In this document: one piece after another, positions 34,751 to 44,604 of the stretch
How positions within the stretch are numbered: position 1 is the stretch's first letter
Layout of the letters: the number at the start of each line of letters is the position of its first letter
Source of the DNA: Ornithinibacillus halotolerans
Lineage (GTDB): Bacteria; Bacillota; Bacilli; Bacillales; Amphibacillaceae
DNA length: 64,000 nt
Direction: 5' to 3'
Assembly: GCF_014637405.1 (NCBI RefSeq)
Contig: NZ_BMEY01000004.1
Location: forward strand, 96,438 to 160,437
The notes under the pieces: model-generated
What the model was told of the DNA's origin: nothing
The model's database searches: none
What the model saw: the letters and a program-made list of their open reading frames with translations, nothing else
Position numbers and translations under genes: made by a program

Positions 34751-35628
34751 TATTTCTCCTCCTTATCTAATAGCGGAAAGCCAAGTTTTTCTCTTTCTGC
34801 TACATACGCCTTTGCAATATTACGAGCTAAGTTTCGAATTCGGCCTATATATCCAGTACGTTCTGTAACAGAGATAACCCCTCTTGCGTCTAGAAGATTA
34901 AACGTATGGGAACATTTCAACACATAATCATACGCTGGGAAAATCAGTCCCTTTTCCATCGTTCTTTGAGCCTCTTCTTCATACATTGTAAATAACTGGA
35001 ACAGCATATCTACATTAGATTCCTCAAATGTATACTTTGAATGTTCGTACTCAGGTTGTTTGAAAATATCCTTATACGTAAACCCATCTGTCCACTCTAG
35101 GTCAAAAACATTTTCTTTATCTTGAATATAAGAAGCTAGTCGTTCTATCCCATAAGTTAATTCGACTGTAACGGGATTTGCTTCTAAGCCTCCAATTTGT
35201 TGGAAGTATGTAAATTGAGTAATTTCCATTCCATCTAGCCATACTTCCCACCCTAAACCAGCAGCTCCTAGAGTAGGGTTCTCCCAGTTATCTTCTACAA
35301 AACGAATATCATGCTCTAGAGGATTGATCCCTAAAGCTTTTAAAGATTCCAAATACAGTTCTTGTATATTTTCAGGTGATGGTTTTATAATCACTTGAAA
35401 TTGATGATGCTGATATAATCGGTTTGGATTCTCTCCGTAACGACCGTCTGCTGGTCGACGTGAAGGTTCGACATAAGCCACTCTCCAAGGCTCCGGACCT
35501 AAACTACGCAGTAATGTCATTGGTGACATTGTACCAGCACCTTTTTCTGTATCATATGCTTGGACTAATATACAATCTTGTTCAGACCAAAACTTTTGAA
35601 GTGTAAAAATCATATTTTGTATATTCAC
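34750..35628 (-). CDS. glyQ: Glycyl-tRNA synthetase alpha subunit
   Basis: Catalytic class II synthetase subunit, 292 residues. Motifs [36 protein letters not shown] (motif 2) and [27 protein letters not shown] (tRNA/Gly site) are intact. It starts at GTG with AGGAGG about nine bases upstream. First gene of the glyQ-glyS operon, preceded by a complete T-box leader and SigA promoter. Confidence 0.97.
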   Translation of the reverse strand: MNIQNMIFTLQKFWSEQDCILVQAYDTEKGAGTMSPMTLLRSLGPEPWRVAYVEPSRRPADGRYGENPNRLYQHHQFQVIIKPSPENIQELYLESLKALGINPLEHDIRFVEDNWENPTLGAAGLGWEVWLDGMEITQFTYFQQIGGLEANPVTVELTYGIERLASYIQDKENVFDLEWTDGFTYKDIFKQPEYEHSKYTFEESNVDMLFQLFTMYEEEAQRTMEKGLIFPAYDYVLKCSHTFNLLDARGVISVTERTGYIGRIRNLARNIAKAYVAEREKLGFPLLDKEEK

Positions 35629-35680
35629 CTAAAAAACCTCCATTAATTATTATTCTTACTTCTACAAGGTAGGGAAATAT

Positions 35681-35903
35681 AAAAAAACCCGTCCCTATGC
35701 CTATAATAATTTATAGACATAGGGACGGGTTTTAAGCCGCGGTTCCACCCTACTTGCTTTACCTTTGTAAAGCCACTTGTATCCGTTCATGCTCCAGAGC
35801 GCCATTCCTAACTGATTTATTACTCAGCTTACACTATCCTGAGCTCGCTATTAATGAAATACAGAAAGTACTCTTCTCTTTCATAGCACGGTCTTTTTGA
35901 ATA
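35681..35903 (-). promoter_or_regulatory. Glycine T-box riboswitch of glyQS
   Basis: tRNA-sensing leader. The T-box sequence AGGGTGGAACCGCGG reads at 35737-35752. Stem I has a distal arm with GGATAGTGTAAGC, and the likely specifier codon GGC (Gly) at 35801-35803 sits in GGAATGGCGCTCTGGAGC, aligning with B. subtilis glyQS. A very strong terminator, AAAACCCGTCCCTATG / CATAGGGACGGGTTTT, occupies 35681-35733. Uncharged tRNA-Gly would stabilise the antiterminator and permit glyQS transcription. Confidence 0.95.
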
Positions 35904-35909
35904 TGTATC

Positions 35910-35938
35910 ATCTTACTGAAAATAATAGTTTTTGTCAA
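35910..35938 (-). promoter_or_regulatory. SigA promoter of glyQS
   Basis: Perfect TTGACA at 35933-35938, 17-base spacer, TAAGAT at 35910-35915 on the minus strand, directly before the T-box leader. Confidence 0.85.
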
Positions 35939-35953
35939 ATATTAGTAATACAA

Positions 35954-36697
35954 TTACTTAAATTTATTTAATTGATTAAGGAATTTCCTTGTTTTTAAAT
36001 AATAACCACCATAACGATCGTAATAATTATCTAATAACTGCCTTAATAATAATTTATTCTCTTCTTTGACAGAAACATTCCCTACTCTTTCTAACCCTAC
36101 TTTAGCAAAAAGATATAAAAGCTTTACTACATTAGTAGATAATTGTACGGACTCCATGTCTACATGTCGGCACCTTGAACATAGAAGGCCACCTTCTACC
36201 ATAGAAAAAGAAAAAGGAGCATTTTTACCACCACAGTTAATACAACGGTCAACTGTAGGAGCAAAACCAGCCACTGCAAATAATTTCATTTCATACATCA
36301 TAATTGGAATATCTGCTTGTTCATGCTCACTAATCCACTCTAAAGTTTTTACAAATTGAGTATATATCTCTAAATTGGGCTTTTTCTCATCTAGTAATTT
36401 TTCTGTTAGCTCTACGATGTATGCTGCGTAGGAAGTTTTAATAATATCTTCTCTGATCTTGCGAAAAGAATCAATAATTTCCCCTTGTTGAATGGTACCC
36501 AATCCTTTATTTAAATAAACAAAGAATTCTCCATAAATGAAAGGCTGCGTGACAGCAGCCATTCGACTTTTAGGTTTTTTCGCTCCACGTGCAATCGCAG
36601 AGAATTTACCGATTTTCTTACTAAAGATTGTTACAATCTTATGTGTTTCACCATAATCCTTCGTTTTAATAACAATTCCATCTATTCTTTCTAGCAT
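35954..36697 (-). CDS. recO: DNA repair protein RecO
   Basis: Recombination mediator loading RecA onto SSB-coated DNA with RecR, 247 residues. An N-terminal OB-fold (DGIVIKTKDYGETHKIVTIFSK) is followed by a helical domain containing a zinc finger CINCGGKN...CSRC (about 152-185). Located downstream of yqzL and era as in B. subtilis. Confidence 0.95.
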   Translation of the reverse strand: MLERIDGIVIKTKDYGETHKIVTIFSKKIGKFSAIARGAKKPKSRMAAVTQPFIYGEFFVYLNKGLGTIQQGEIIDSFRKIREDIIKTSYAAYIVELTEKLLDEKKPNLEIYTQFVKTLEWISEHEQADIPIMMYEMKLFAVAGFAPTVDRCINCGGKNAPFSFSMVEGGLLCSRCRHVDMESVQLSTNVVKLLYLFAKVGLERVGNVSVKEENKLLLRQLLDNYYDRYGGYYLKTRKFLNQLNKFK

Positions 36698-36726
36698 ACA
36701 TTCAAGTCCCCTCTAATTATTGCATG

Positions 36727-36879
36727 CTACAAATTTGAATCTACCGGTAAGTTTTCCAGATTATTTATAGAGCCTTTATCGAAGTCAAGCTCATCGGGTT
36801 CACTTTCTAACTCTTTCATTAGTAAATAGGTCTCTATATTTCCTGTTTGACTAAATAATTTCCATACTAAGTCTATCAC
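36727..36879 (-). CDS. yqzL: YqzL family small protein
   Basis: Fifty-residue acidic protein starting at GTG: IDLVWKLFSQTGNIETYLLM, then an acidic tail. This is the diagnostic pattern of YqzL, a small conserved protein between era and recO. AAAGGTG lies nine bases upstream. Function unknown. About 170 bases separate it from era with no other feature seen. Confidence 0.88.
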   Translation of the reverse strand: MIDLVWKLFSQTGNIETYLLMKELESEPDELDFDKGSINNLENLPVDSNL

Positions 36880-37051
36880 AAGAAAACACACCTTTCTTTA
36901 TACTTTTCAAAGAAGTATCTTTTTCTAAGTTAGAACATTGATTTTTTCCTTTTGTAATCTGGAATACCAATTGCAATATTTGCAATGATGTTCCGGATAA
37001 TCTTATCTTTTCCACAACCGTTAAAACGATGTATTTTAAAATTTTCCAACT

Positions 37052-37951
37052 CTAATATTCATCTTGGCGGAATCCAAATTCATGTAACTGACTTTGTTTA
37101 TTTCTCCAGTCTTTTTGAACTTTAACCCACAATTCGAGGTAAACTTTTGAACCTAATAAAGCTTCAATATCTTTTCGAGCTTCCTTACCGATATTTTTTA
37201 GCATGCTTCCTTGTTTCCCAATAAGAATTCCTTTTTGTGATTTTCTTTCTGTCACGATTACTGCTTGAATAAATACAGCATTCGATTCTCGTTTTTCGAT
37301 ATTTTCTATAACGACCGCTATCGAATGAGGAATTTCTTCTCTAGTAAGATGAAGAACTTTCTCTCTAATTAACTCACTTATTATAAATCGTTCCGGGTGA
37401 TCAGTAACTTGATCAGCTGGATAAAACTGTGGTCCTTCTGGTAAGTGTGACTTTAACACTTCCAGTAAACGATTTACATTGTTTCCTTCCAATGCTGAAA
37501 TTGGAACAATTTCTTCAAATTCATATTTATCCTTATATAATTCAATTAAGGGCAATAGCTTGTCCGGATGGACTAAATCAATTTTATTAACAACTAAGAA
37601 AACAGGGCTTTTCACTCGTTCTAGACGATCAATGATAAATTGATCTCCTCTACCATACCCTTCATCTGCGTTAATCATAAATAATACGGCATCCACTTCA
37701 TTTAGTGTATTTTCTGCAATTTTTACCATAAAATCACCGAGTCGGTGTTTTGGTTTATGTATTCCAGGTGTATCTATAAAAATAAATTGTGCATCAGATT
37801 GTGTAAGGACACCTTGTATTTTATTTCGTGTTGTTTGCGGCTTGTCACTCATTATAGCGATTTTTTGACCAATTACTTTATTCATAAAGGTTGATTTTCC
37901 AACGTTTGGTCTGCCAATGATTGCAATAAATCCTGATTTGTAATTTTCCAT
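37052..37951 (-). CDS. era: GTPase Era
   Basis: Essential ribosome-assembly GTPase, 299 residues, binding the 3' end of 16S rRNA. G motifs: GRPNVGKST (G1), DTPGIHKP (G3), NKIDL (G4), SALEG (G5). The C-terminal KH domain carries [19 protein letters not shown]. The frame is open for 61 codons upstream, but GGAGGA before the ATG at 37951 and the [14 protein letters not shown] start place it here. In B. subtilis cdd lies between dgkA and era; here a palindromic element occupies that gap. Confidence 0.97.
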   Translation of the reverse strand: MENYKSGFIAIIGRPNVGKSTFMNKVIGQKIAIMSDKPQTTRNKIQGVLTQSDAQFIFIDTPGIHKPKHRLGDFMVKIAENTLNEVDAVLFMINADEGYGRGDQFIIDRLERVKSPVFLVVNKIDLVHPDKLLPLIELYKDKYEFEEIVPISALEGNNVNRLLEVLKSHLPEGPQFYPADQVTDHPERFIISELIREKVLHLTREEIPHSIAVVIENIEKRESNAVFIQAVIVTERKSQKGILIGKQGSMLKNIGKEARKDIEALLGSKVYLELWVKVQKDWRNKQSQLHEFGFRQDEY

Positions 37952-38355
37952 GTAAATCCTCCAAGAAGTTTCAATAGATTCGTTCAATATTTGCTTTATT
38001 ATACTACATAATCTTTCACGTTTCATGTAATCGACAAAACAATTGAAAAGATTATATAGTTCGATAATTATCAATTTAATGCTACATAAATAAATAGGGA
38101 CATAACTCTTTCTTACAAAGGTAAAAGCAAACATTGTAGCAAGTGCATCTAACCCGCCCCGGAAATATACTTCGCTTTCCGCAGGCGGCTGGTAAGCCTC
38201 CTCGTGCTATCGCACTGCGGGGTCTTACCGATGCCTTTCCTCCTGCAGGAGTCTCCGTATATTTCCGGGGCTAGTGTAGTGGGTGTTCGGCTTTAATACC
38301 CTTGATAGAGTTATATCCCATACGTTTAAATATATTATTATTTCAAATTATTAAC
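37952..38355. other. Intergenic region between era and dgkA
   Basis: About 400 bases with no gene. It holds palindromic element E1 (38157-38270) and AT-rich flanks. The cdd gene expected here from B. subtilis gene order is absent. Confidence 0.7.
38157..38270. repeat. Dispersed palindromic element E1
   Basis: A 114-bp GC-rich element closed by a perfect 14-bp inverted repeat CCCCGGAAATATAC / GTATATTTCCGGGG. Inside are CTTCGCTTTCCGCAGGC, GCCTCCTCGTGCTA, CACTGCGGGGTCTTACC and CTGCAGGAGTCTCC, which form nested hairpins and recur in E2 and E3. No protein is encoded. Confidence 0.88.
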
Positions 38356-38709
38356 TTAAAACAACTTCGGTACAAATATTAGTATTCCGACGAGCAGGGC
38401 TGTTAGGGATGTGATGAGGACTGCTGCGGCGGCGATGTCTTTTATTTTTTTTGCGGCGGGGTGTATTTCTGGTTTAATATAGTTTATGATTTCTTCAACT
38501 GCTGTGTTTAATAGTTCTGCAGATACAACAAGTCCGATCACTACTATAACTGCTATCCATTCCATTATTGATATTTTAAAGAATAACCCCGCTAATGTAA
38601 CAAGTATTGTCGATAGAACATGTAACCGAAAATTAAATTCGGATGTAAAAACTTCTTTCAATCCATTTATTGCATATAAAAAGCCTATGGAATTTTTTTT
38701 ATCTGCCAA
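38356..38709 (-). CDS. dgkA: Undecaprenol/diacylglycerol kinase DgkA
   Basis: Small integral membrane kinase of about 117 residues with three helices and the family motif [16 protein letters not shown]. In Gram-positives this protein phosphorylates undecaprenol for cell wall lipid recycling. TTG at 38709 is preferred because AGGGGA lies eight bases upstream; another TTG lies two codons before. It overlaps the ybeY stop region, so the two are coupled. Confidence 0.92.
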   Translation of the reverse strand: MADKKNSIGFLYAINGLKEVFTSEFNFRLHVLSTILVTLAGLFFKISIMEWIAVIVVIGLVVSAELLNTAVEEIINYIKPEIHPAAKKIKDIAAAAVLITSLTALLVGILIFVPKLF

Positions 38710-39163
38710 GATCAAATTCCCCTAGTATATCCTCTTGTTTTTGGAACATTTCTTTTTCATCTTCTTTTGTCATATGATCATATCCTAATAAATGTAGAAA
38801 ACCGTGCACTGCTAAGAAGCCTAGTTCTCTTTCAAAGGAGTGATCATAATCGATTGCTTGTTCTTTTGCCTTCTCAACTGAAATGATAATATCTCCTAAG
38901 ACTACAGGAATATCATCACTTTGTATTTCTATTTCACCTTCTACAGATTCTTCTAATGCAAAAGAGATAACATCCGTTGGTTTATCTAACTTGCGATAAT
39001 CACGATTGATTTCTTGAATCTCTTCATTATTAACAAAAGTAACGGAAACTTCTGCATCCTCATTCACATTCTCTTTTCTCGCTGCGAGCTGAAGTAACCC
39101 AGATATTAATTTTAAATGATCCTCTTTTACAGAATTGGTATTATCATGGAAGTCGATTTCCAC
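38699..39163 (-). CDS. ybeY: Endoribonuclease YbeY
   Basis: Zinc endoribonuclease for 16S rRNA 3' maturation and ribosome quality control, 154 residues. The metal motif [11 protein letters not shown] (H-x3-H-x5-H) is intact, preceded by DKPTDVISF. It overlaps pgpH by one base and dgkA by a few, part of the phoH-pgpH-ybeY-dgkA-era run. Confidence 0.96.
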   Translation of the reverse strand: MEIDFHDNTNSVKEDHLKLISGLLQLAARKENVNEDAEVSVTFVNNEEIQEINRDYRKLDKPTDVISFALEESVEGEIEIQSDDIPVVLGDIIISVEKAKEQAIDYDHSFERELGFLAVHGFLHLLGYDHMTKEDEKEMFQKQEDILGEFDLGR

Positions 39164-41295
39164 TATTTTGCCTCCTTCATTGGATATTGAATTCTAGAAT
39201 GGAAAATTCCTTTTAATGTTTCACAAATTGTTTGATGAATTACTTTTACTTCTTTTATAGTTAGTGGACATTCATCTAATTGTCCATCCATTAATCGGTC
39301 ATTAACAATACTAGACACTATTTCTTCTATTTTCTCTTCTGTCGGCTCCTTCAAAGAGCGAACTGCTGCTTCAACGGAGTCACAAATAGAAATAATTGCA
39401 GCTTCTTTTGTTTGTGGTTTTGGACCAGGATATCGGTAATCTTCTTCTCTAGCTGCTTTATTAGTTTCTTTCTCTTTATAATAAAAATACTTTAATAAAC
39501 TAGTACCATGATGTTGCATTGCCACATCAATAATTTCTTTAGGCATTTTATGTTTTTTTAGTAACTCGGCCCCGTCATATGGATGTCGAATAATAATCTC
39601 TGCACTTTGCTCAGGTGATATGACATCATGTGGATTCTTTATTGATAATTGGTTTTCAATAAAATAATGAGGTCGAACTGTCTTTCCAATGTCATGGTAA
39701 TAAGCAGCTACACGGGCTAATAATCCATTTGCTCCTATTGCATCACATGCTGTTTCACTTAGATTAGCAACCATCACAGAGTGATGATATGTTCCTGGTG
39801 CTTCCGTCAAGATTTTCTTTAATAATGGTTGATTCGGACTAGATAATTGTAGCAGTTTAATATCTGATAATATACCAAGTCCTGTTTCAAAGAATGGCAT
39901 TAAACCAATTGTTAATACTGCCGAAAGAAAAGCAGCTGCCACCCCAAAACTGGATAACACAATTACCTCACCAAGTGAATATTTTTCAAAGGACAAGAAT
40001 ACAAATAGAAGTATAGTAAGTATGTTTACAACTGTCATACCTATCCCAGATCGGACAATCGAAAGACGATCTTTCACATTTGTCAAAAATATGATTGCTC
40101 CAAACTGGGAGAAAAAGAAATAAATAATTACCTCTACATTAAGTGTACCTGGTATGCCATTATTAAAAATAATGCCTCCAAGTACTGCATATAAGATAGA
40201 TAAAACAATTGCTAATCGCTCATTAATTAATTGTTTCAACAATAATACACCTGTTGCTACTGGTACGATAAAGAAAAGCTCATTTGATGCTGTCGTATAA
40301 ATACTAATTATTTTCATGACAGAAATTACAAAGAAGCTAATTAATAAAATGGATGCAATTTTTCCTTTATCCAAATGTTTCAGATTATCAATTCGGTTCA
40401 TCTCATACGCAATGACACTACCAATTAATAAGACTAATAAACCTAATGCAATAACAGGAAATACATTTCGGTCTTTATTTAATAGACCAACTAGTTGCAG
40501 TTTTTCATATACATCATTTGTAATTGTTTCCCCTTCACGTACAATAACTTCTCCTGCATTGATCATGACTGGTTCAACATTACTAGCAGCTTGTTTTTTA
40601 GCTTCAGCGGTTTTCTCCGCGTCATAAAAAGAGTTCTCAACCATTGCAAATGAAGTTAGTTCATGAAATGCTTCAATTAAGTTTTGATCAAGTGTTGAAT
40701 ACTTAATATTTTCCCGAACACGATTAATCGCAGAATTAATATTTGCTGTCCTAACCCCGTTTGCATACTCGTCCTGAAGGTAAGAGATGAATATTTCTTT
40801 CCCTTTCTCGCGCTCTTCTTTTGGTACATCTAATAACCTTAAGAATACACTATCTTCTACTTTATCTGTAATGCTATTGGAAAGTAACTGCTTTAAACGC
40901 TCTACCTTTTCTTTATTTGTAAGTTGAACTGGAATACCATCTTTATCCTCTTCCAATTTTGCATCCGTTTCAAGTTTATCTAAAGCAACAAAGATTTCTT
41001 CAATATATCCAATCTGTTCATCTGCTATATTAGTTAGAATATCAAACCTGTCTTCAACCGCTTCTAAAGCTTGACGTGTTTTACGTTCCGTTTCCTCTTG
41101 ATTTTCAATCGTAATTGGAGAACGAATCGTCTCTCTCGCAGTTGTTAACGGTTCAATATCGTAAGTCTCGGTATAGACATTTCCGATTGTTATTATAAAA
41201 AAATAAAGACATAACGCTAATACTGGGACAATAATTCGCAACCATTTAGATCGTATTTTTACAATAGTTTCTAGCATTCCTTTAAATACTTTCAT
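39163..41295 (-). CDS. pgpH: Cyclic-di-AMP phosphodiesterase PgpH
   Basis: Membrane HD-domain hydrolase of about 710 residues that degrades c-di-AMP. It has one N-terminal helix, a large extracytoplasmic 7TMR-HDED domain (about 50-270), seven helices (about 280-470) and a cytoplasmic HD domain with [13 protein letters not shown] and DVAMQHHGT. The ATG at 41295 has AGAGGTG eight bases upstream; a GTG three codons earlier is less likely. Located between phoH and ybeY as in B. subtilis yqfF. Confidence 0.94.
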   Translation of the reverse strand: MKVFKGMLETIVKIRSKWLRIIVPVLALCLYFFIITIGNVYTETYDIEPLTTARETIRSPITIENQEETERKTRQALEAVEDRFDILTNIADEQIGYIEEIFVALDKLETDAKLEEDKDGIPVQLTNKEKVERLKQLLSNSITDKVEDSVFLRLLDVPKEEREKGKEIFISYLQDEYANGVRTANINSAINRVRENIKYSTLDQNLIEAFHELTSFAMVENSFYDAEKTAEAKKQAASNVEPVMINAGEVIVREGETITNDVYEKLQLVGLLNKDRNVFPVIALGLLVLLIGSVIAYEMNRIDNLKHLDKGKIASILLISFFVISVMKIISIYTTASNELFFIVPVATGVLLLKQLINERLAIVLSILYAVLGGIIFNNGIPGTLNVEVIIYFFFSQFGAIIFLTNVKDRLSIVRSGIGMTVVNILTILLFVFLSFEKYSLGEVIVLSSFGVAAAFLSAVLTIGLMPFFETGLGILSDIKLLQLSSPNQPLLKKILTEAPGTYHHSVMVANLSETACDAIGANGLLARVAAYYHDIGKTVRPHYFIENQLSIKNPHDVISPEQSAEIIIRHPYDGAELLKKHKMPKEIIDVAMQHHGTSLLKYFYYKEKETNKAAREEDYRYPGPKPQTKEAAIISICDSVEAAVRSLKEPTEEKIEEIVSSIVNDRLMDGQLDECPLTIKEVKVIHQTICETLKGIFHSRIQYPMKEAK

Positions 41296-41348
41296 CTTTT
41301 TCACCTCTTTTTTGTAAACATTGTAAATATTTAGTAAGTAAAATTAAG

Positions 41349-41371
41349 AAATAAGACCCTATTCGGGTCTT
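41349..41371 (-). terminator. Possible weak terminator after phoH
   Basis: AAGACCC GAATA GGGTCTT stem-loop; the following minus-strand sequence is AT-rich but lacks a clean T-run. Confidence 0.5.
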
Positions 41372-41373
41372 TT

Positions 41374-42342
41374 TTAATCAATCTGACTTGCTTTTTCATA
41401 AGCGTCTATTATTTTTTGAACTAAAGGATGTCTAACTACATCCGTTTGAGTTAAGTAAATAAACGATATATCTTTAATTGATGCTAATAACTTATCAGCA
41501 ACTTGTAAACCAGACTTAACACCTTTAGGTAAATCTACTTGTGTTATATCTCCTGTAATTACCATCTTTGAACCAAAACCTAGGCGGGTTAAGAACATTT
41601 TCATTTGTTCTGGTGTAGTATTCTGAGCTTCATCTAAAATGACAAACGCATCATCTAATGTTCTACCTCGCATATATGCAAGTGGAGCAATTTCGATTGT
41701 TTCTCGTTCAATAAGACGTAACGTATGTTCAGCTCCCAACACGTCATTTAATGCATCGTACAACGGACGTAAGTACGGATCGACTTTTTCCTTTAAGTCA
41801 CCAGGCAAGAAACCTAAGCTTTCTCCTGCTTCAACCGCTGGTCTTGTTAAGATGATTCGTTTAATATGTCCATTTTTTAATGCCTGTACAGCCATCACAA
41901 CTGCAAGGTATGTTTTTCCAGTACCTGCTGGTCCAATGCCAAAGACTAAATCGTTCTCCTTTATGGCAGATACATATTTCTTTTGACCTAAAGTCTTAAC
42001 TCGAATAGACTTGCCTTTTACAGTCTTTGCGATCACATCTTCGAATAACGTTTCAAATTGATTAATCTTACCTTGTTTTGCTAATTCAATTGCGTAGACA
42101 ATATCTCTTTCAGCAATGGTTATTCCTTTTCTGACAACATTTAATAATGTTAGAAGAACATCTTGTACAATCGAAATATCTTCGTTAGTACCAGAAACAC
42201 TTACTTTTTCTCCTCTTGTCACAATAGATACATTTAACTTATCTTCTATATGCTTTAAATATTTGTCATTATTACCAAATAGCTCTAGAGCTTCTTCTGG
42301 GTTTGTCAGTTCGATATCAATTGCATTAAGTTTTTCGGGCAT
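41374..42342 (-). CDS. phoH: PhoH-like ATPase
   Basis: PhoH/YbeZ family ATPase, 322 residues, functionally linked to YbeY and RNA metabolism. Walker A GPAGTGKTYLAV (about 137-148) and Walker B DDAFVILDEAQN are present, followed by GDITQVDLP. The N-terminal 90 residues form a KH-like region. AAGGAG, which overlaps the yqfD end, lies seven bases before the ATG at 42342. Confidence 0.94.
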   Translation of the reverse strand: MPEKLNAIDIELTNPEEALELFGNNDKYLKHIEDKLNVSIVTRGEKVSVSGTNEDISIVQDVLLTLLNVVRKGITIAERDIVYAIELAKQGKINQFETLFEDVIAKTVKGKSIRVKTLGQKKYVSAIKENDLVFGIGPAGTGKTYLAVVMAVQALKNGHIKRIILTRPAVEAGESLGFLPGDLKEKVDPYLRPLYDALNDVLGAEHTLRLIERETIEIAPLAYMRGRTLDDAFVILDEAQNTTPEQMKMFLTRLGFGSKMVITGDITQVDLPKGVKSGLQVADKLLASIKDISFIYLTQTDVVRHPLVQKIIDAYEKASQID

Positions 42343-42344
42343 AT

Positions 42345-43571
42345 TCAATCTCCTTGAGTAATTGGTTGTGCTTTAGCAATATTTTCTTCAACTGTCATAT
42401 ATAAGTATAATTTTACTTTACCATTCTCCACCGATTCATGCAAAACTTTTTCCGATATTATTGTAGCATCTGGCCCTAGTTGTAATTGGACCTCTTCTCT
42501 TGCTTGCTTAATCCCTGCTTGTATTGCTTGCTCTTTTGATCTTTCTATTTCTTGAATTTGTTTCTCACTTAAGGTTTGTTCTACTATAGAGAAGGGCAAG
42601 TCCCATTTTAAAAACTTTATAGGCGTTTCAAGACTATCATAATGAATCTCCTCAAATTCTGGTTTGCCAAATCCCCAAATTGGTAATTTAAAGTTCTTTA
42701 TGCCAAAATAGTATTTTTTCTCCTGTTGACCTGTTAAGTGTTCATACCTCTGTTTTAATGGAATGGTTACATCTACTTCATACCATGTACTTGCAATGAT
42801 TTCACCTTCAGCCGGAACTAAAACTTGCTTCTTTGGCTTTTCTTCATCCTCTTCTTCATTTGATTGCTCCACTTCATTTAAGTTTCCAGAAACTAGAACT
42901 TTTCCAGGTTCCACATAATCATTAATTTTAACTTTTGGTAGACCCTTTGCTACATACATTCTTTTAATAACGCCTTTTTTAGTTGCAACTAAATTTCTAG
43001 GACCTGCTACTTTTTCTTCTTGAACAATAATCTTCTCTACACCTTCTAGTTGGTAGGTTGTCCCTTTTTGGTTCACACCAACCCATAATAACTCAGGAAT
43101 ATCTTCCGTAAGTTTTTGCTGAATTTTACCTGGTGGATCGATAGAAAATATCCATGCACCAGGATGAACTCCATATTCATTCAATTGTTTTACGATTTTT
43201 TCTTCTAGTTCTAAAGGTAATTCTCCTGTTATCTCTACTTTCCATATAATATTAGACATAAAGATGATTAGTAAAATACTCATTATAAAAGAAAGCACAA
43301 ATTCTTTTCTGCGTATAAATCGGTGAAAGATAAAAGGATAACCCCTTCGTTCCTTAAAAGAGATCTTGTACTCATATTTCCGTCTCAATTGTTTAACCTT
43401 GGAAACATCAGCCAATTTAATATTCCCACTACATGACTTACTACTCTCTCTCTTAATATCCCAGACAGTTATTCCATTTGAAACACAACTTTGAAAAAAC
43501 ATTTCTGGCATATGTCCTGTTACCACAATTCGTACATAACCTTTTATAAACGTTCCTTGAATCTGTTTCAT
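42345..43571 (-). CDS. yqfD: Sporulation protein YqfD
   Basis: Sporulation-stage membrane protein, 408 residues. An N-terminal cytoplasmic domain (about 1-85) is followed by one helix (about 90-110). A large extracytoplasmic domain then includes WVGVNQKGTTYQLEGVEKII and VYVAKGLPKVKINDYVEPGKVLVSG (biotinyl/lipoyl-like barrel). In B. subtilis yqfC-yqfD is expressed under SigE. GGAGGA precedes the ATG. An acidic insertion (about 235-250) is lineage variation. Confidence 0.9.
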   Translation of the reverse strand: MKQIQGTFIKGYVRIVVTGHMPEMFFQSCVSNGITVWDIKRESSKSCSGNIKLADVSKVKQLRRKYEYKISFKERRGYPFIFHRFIRRKEFVLSFIMSILLIIFMSNIIWKVEITGELPLELEEKIVKQLNEYGVHPGAWIFSIDPPGKIQQKLTEDIPELLWVGVNQKGTTYQLEGVEKIIVQEEKVAGPRNLVATKKGVIKRMYVAKGLPKVKINDYVEPGKVLVSGNLNEVEQSNEEEDEEKPKKQVLVPAEGEIIASTWYEVDVTIPLKQRYEHLTGQQEKKYYFGIKNFKLPIWGFGKPEFEEIHYDSLETPIKFLKWDLPFSIVEQTLSEKQIQEIERSKEQAIQAGIKQAREEVQLQLGPDATIISEKVLHESVENGKVKLYLYMTVEENIAKAQPITQGD

Positions 43572-43594
43572 AATATCCTCCTGGTAACTATCAT

Positions 43595-43876
43595 TTATCC
43601 CGGAATAAATCTAACATCAGTAATCTTGCCTTCTAGTAATATCTCTTCCGGTAACATCATCTTTAAAACAAATGAAGACCCTTTAATTTGTATGTATCCC
43701 TTCGTCGTTTTCAGCCTTAACTCATTATCTGAAAAGACAGCTAGGCCTTTATGGTTTTCGATATAAACATGAAGCTGTCCAATAATCGTTATTCTCGGCA
43801 ATTCCATAATGACATCAGAAGGTAGTGCTAAGTACTTTACTAGCCATGGTCGTAATCGTTGTTGGAATTTCTTCAC
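43595..43876 (-). CDS. yqfC: Sporulation protein YqfC
   Basis: DUF1429 protein of 93 residues, beta-rich (VIMELPRITIIGQLHVYIENHKGLAVFS), partner of YqfD. Start is GTG with GAGGGGGC eight bases upstream. About 40 bases before it, CATAAATA resembles a SigE -10, but I could not find a convincing -35. The next gene, yqfD, begins 23 bases after its end. Confidence 0.88.
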   Translation of the reverse strand: MKKFQQRLRPWLVKYLALPSDVIMELPRITIIGQLHVYIENHKGLAVFSDNELRLKTTKGYIQIKGSSFVLKMMLPEEILLEGKITDVRFIPG

Positions 43877-43932
43877 TAGTGAAAGCCCCCTCTCACATAC
43901 ATATTTATGAGAAAATGAAACAGATAAGAACT

Positions 43933-43974
43933 AAAAAACCCAAAAGCATCCTTTCGAATGCTTTTGGGTTTTTA
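43933..43974 (-). terminator. Terminator after the YqfB-position gene
   Basis: AAAACCCAAAAGCAT / ATGCTTTTGGGTTTT long stem with a T-run on the minus strand. It isolates floA-yqeZ transcription from yqfC-yqfD. Confidence 0.92.
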
Positions 43975-44562
43975 TTACCGTGTATTTCGTTTTCTTTCTT
44001 GTATCACACTTCGGTATGGTTTTCTTGCTCTTGGTGGTCCAAGCACCTCTGACATTATTACACCTTGGACAAGACCTTTATAAGTTAATCCTGTTTGCAC
44101 ATCTTTCTTGAATGCTTCTTGCTTTTCATTCAATTTAGTCGATGTCTGATGCCTAATTGCATCTGTAATGGCAGGACCTATTGACATATCAAGTTCAGTA
44201 ATGTCTTTTCCTGTAAGATCGTTAGAGGAACTTACTGATGTAATCATATCAGACGAAGACCTTCCCTGTACTCTTTGCTTTAACTCTTCCATCTGCTGTT
44301 TTTGTTGTTCTACATAAACATTCGATGGGTCAGATTGATAGACAGTCTGTTTCGGTGTTCGTTTAGACCTTTCCTTATCAGAGTTCGCTGTTTTATAAAC
44401 AGTTTGCTCAGGATTCGGTTGACCTGAAGGGGTGCTAGAAGGCCGAGGTCTTGGAACATTTGGACGTTGTTGCTTCTGTTGTTTTTCATTTTGATTTCCA
44501 CCAGAAAGTGATCGAATAATCCCTATTATAATAATAATTATAATCGGTAGAAATTGTTCCAT
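43975..44562 (-). CDS. Membrane-anchored protein at the YqfB position
   Basis: 195 residues. An isoleucine-rich N-terminal helix (about 2-17) is followed by a long low-complexity Pro/Gln/Ser/Lys-rich region and a C-terminal helical block, LTYKGLVQGVIMSEVLGPPRARKPY. B. subtilis has yqfB here, after floA. Size and composition differ from what I recall for YqfB, so I give no symbol. Co-transcribed with yqeZ-floA from a SigW-type promoter, it may belong to the flotillin microdomain, which is inference. Confidence 0.7.
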   Translation of the reverse strand: MEQFLPIIIIIIIGIIRSLSGGNQNEKQQKQQRPNVPRPRPSSTPSGQPNPEQTVYKTANSDKERSKRTPKQTVYQSDPSNVYVEQQKQQMEELKQRVQGRSSSDMITSVSSSNDLTGKDITELDMSIGPAITDAIRHQTSTKLNEKQEAFKKDVQTGLTYKGLVQGVIMSEVLGPPRARKPYRSVIQERKRNTR

Positions 44563-44604
44563 CAAAGTCCCCCCTTCTTCCAGTTATTATTAATTAGATA
44601 AACA

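Noticed and set aside
37952..38134. Upstream in-frame extension of era by 61 codons
   Set aside because: A clear GGAGGA-ATG start at 37951 matches Era homologues; the extension is AT-rich non-coding sequence.
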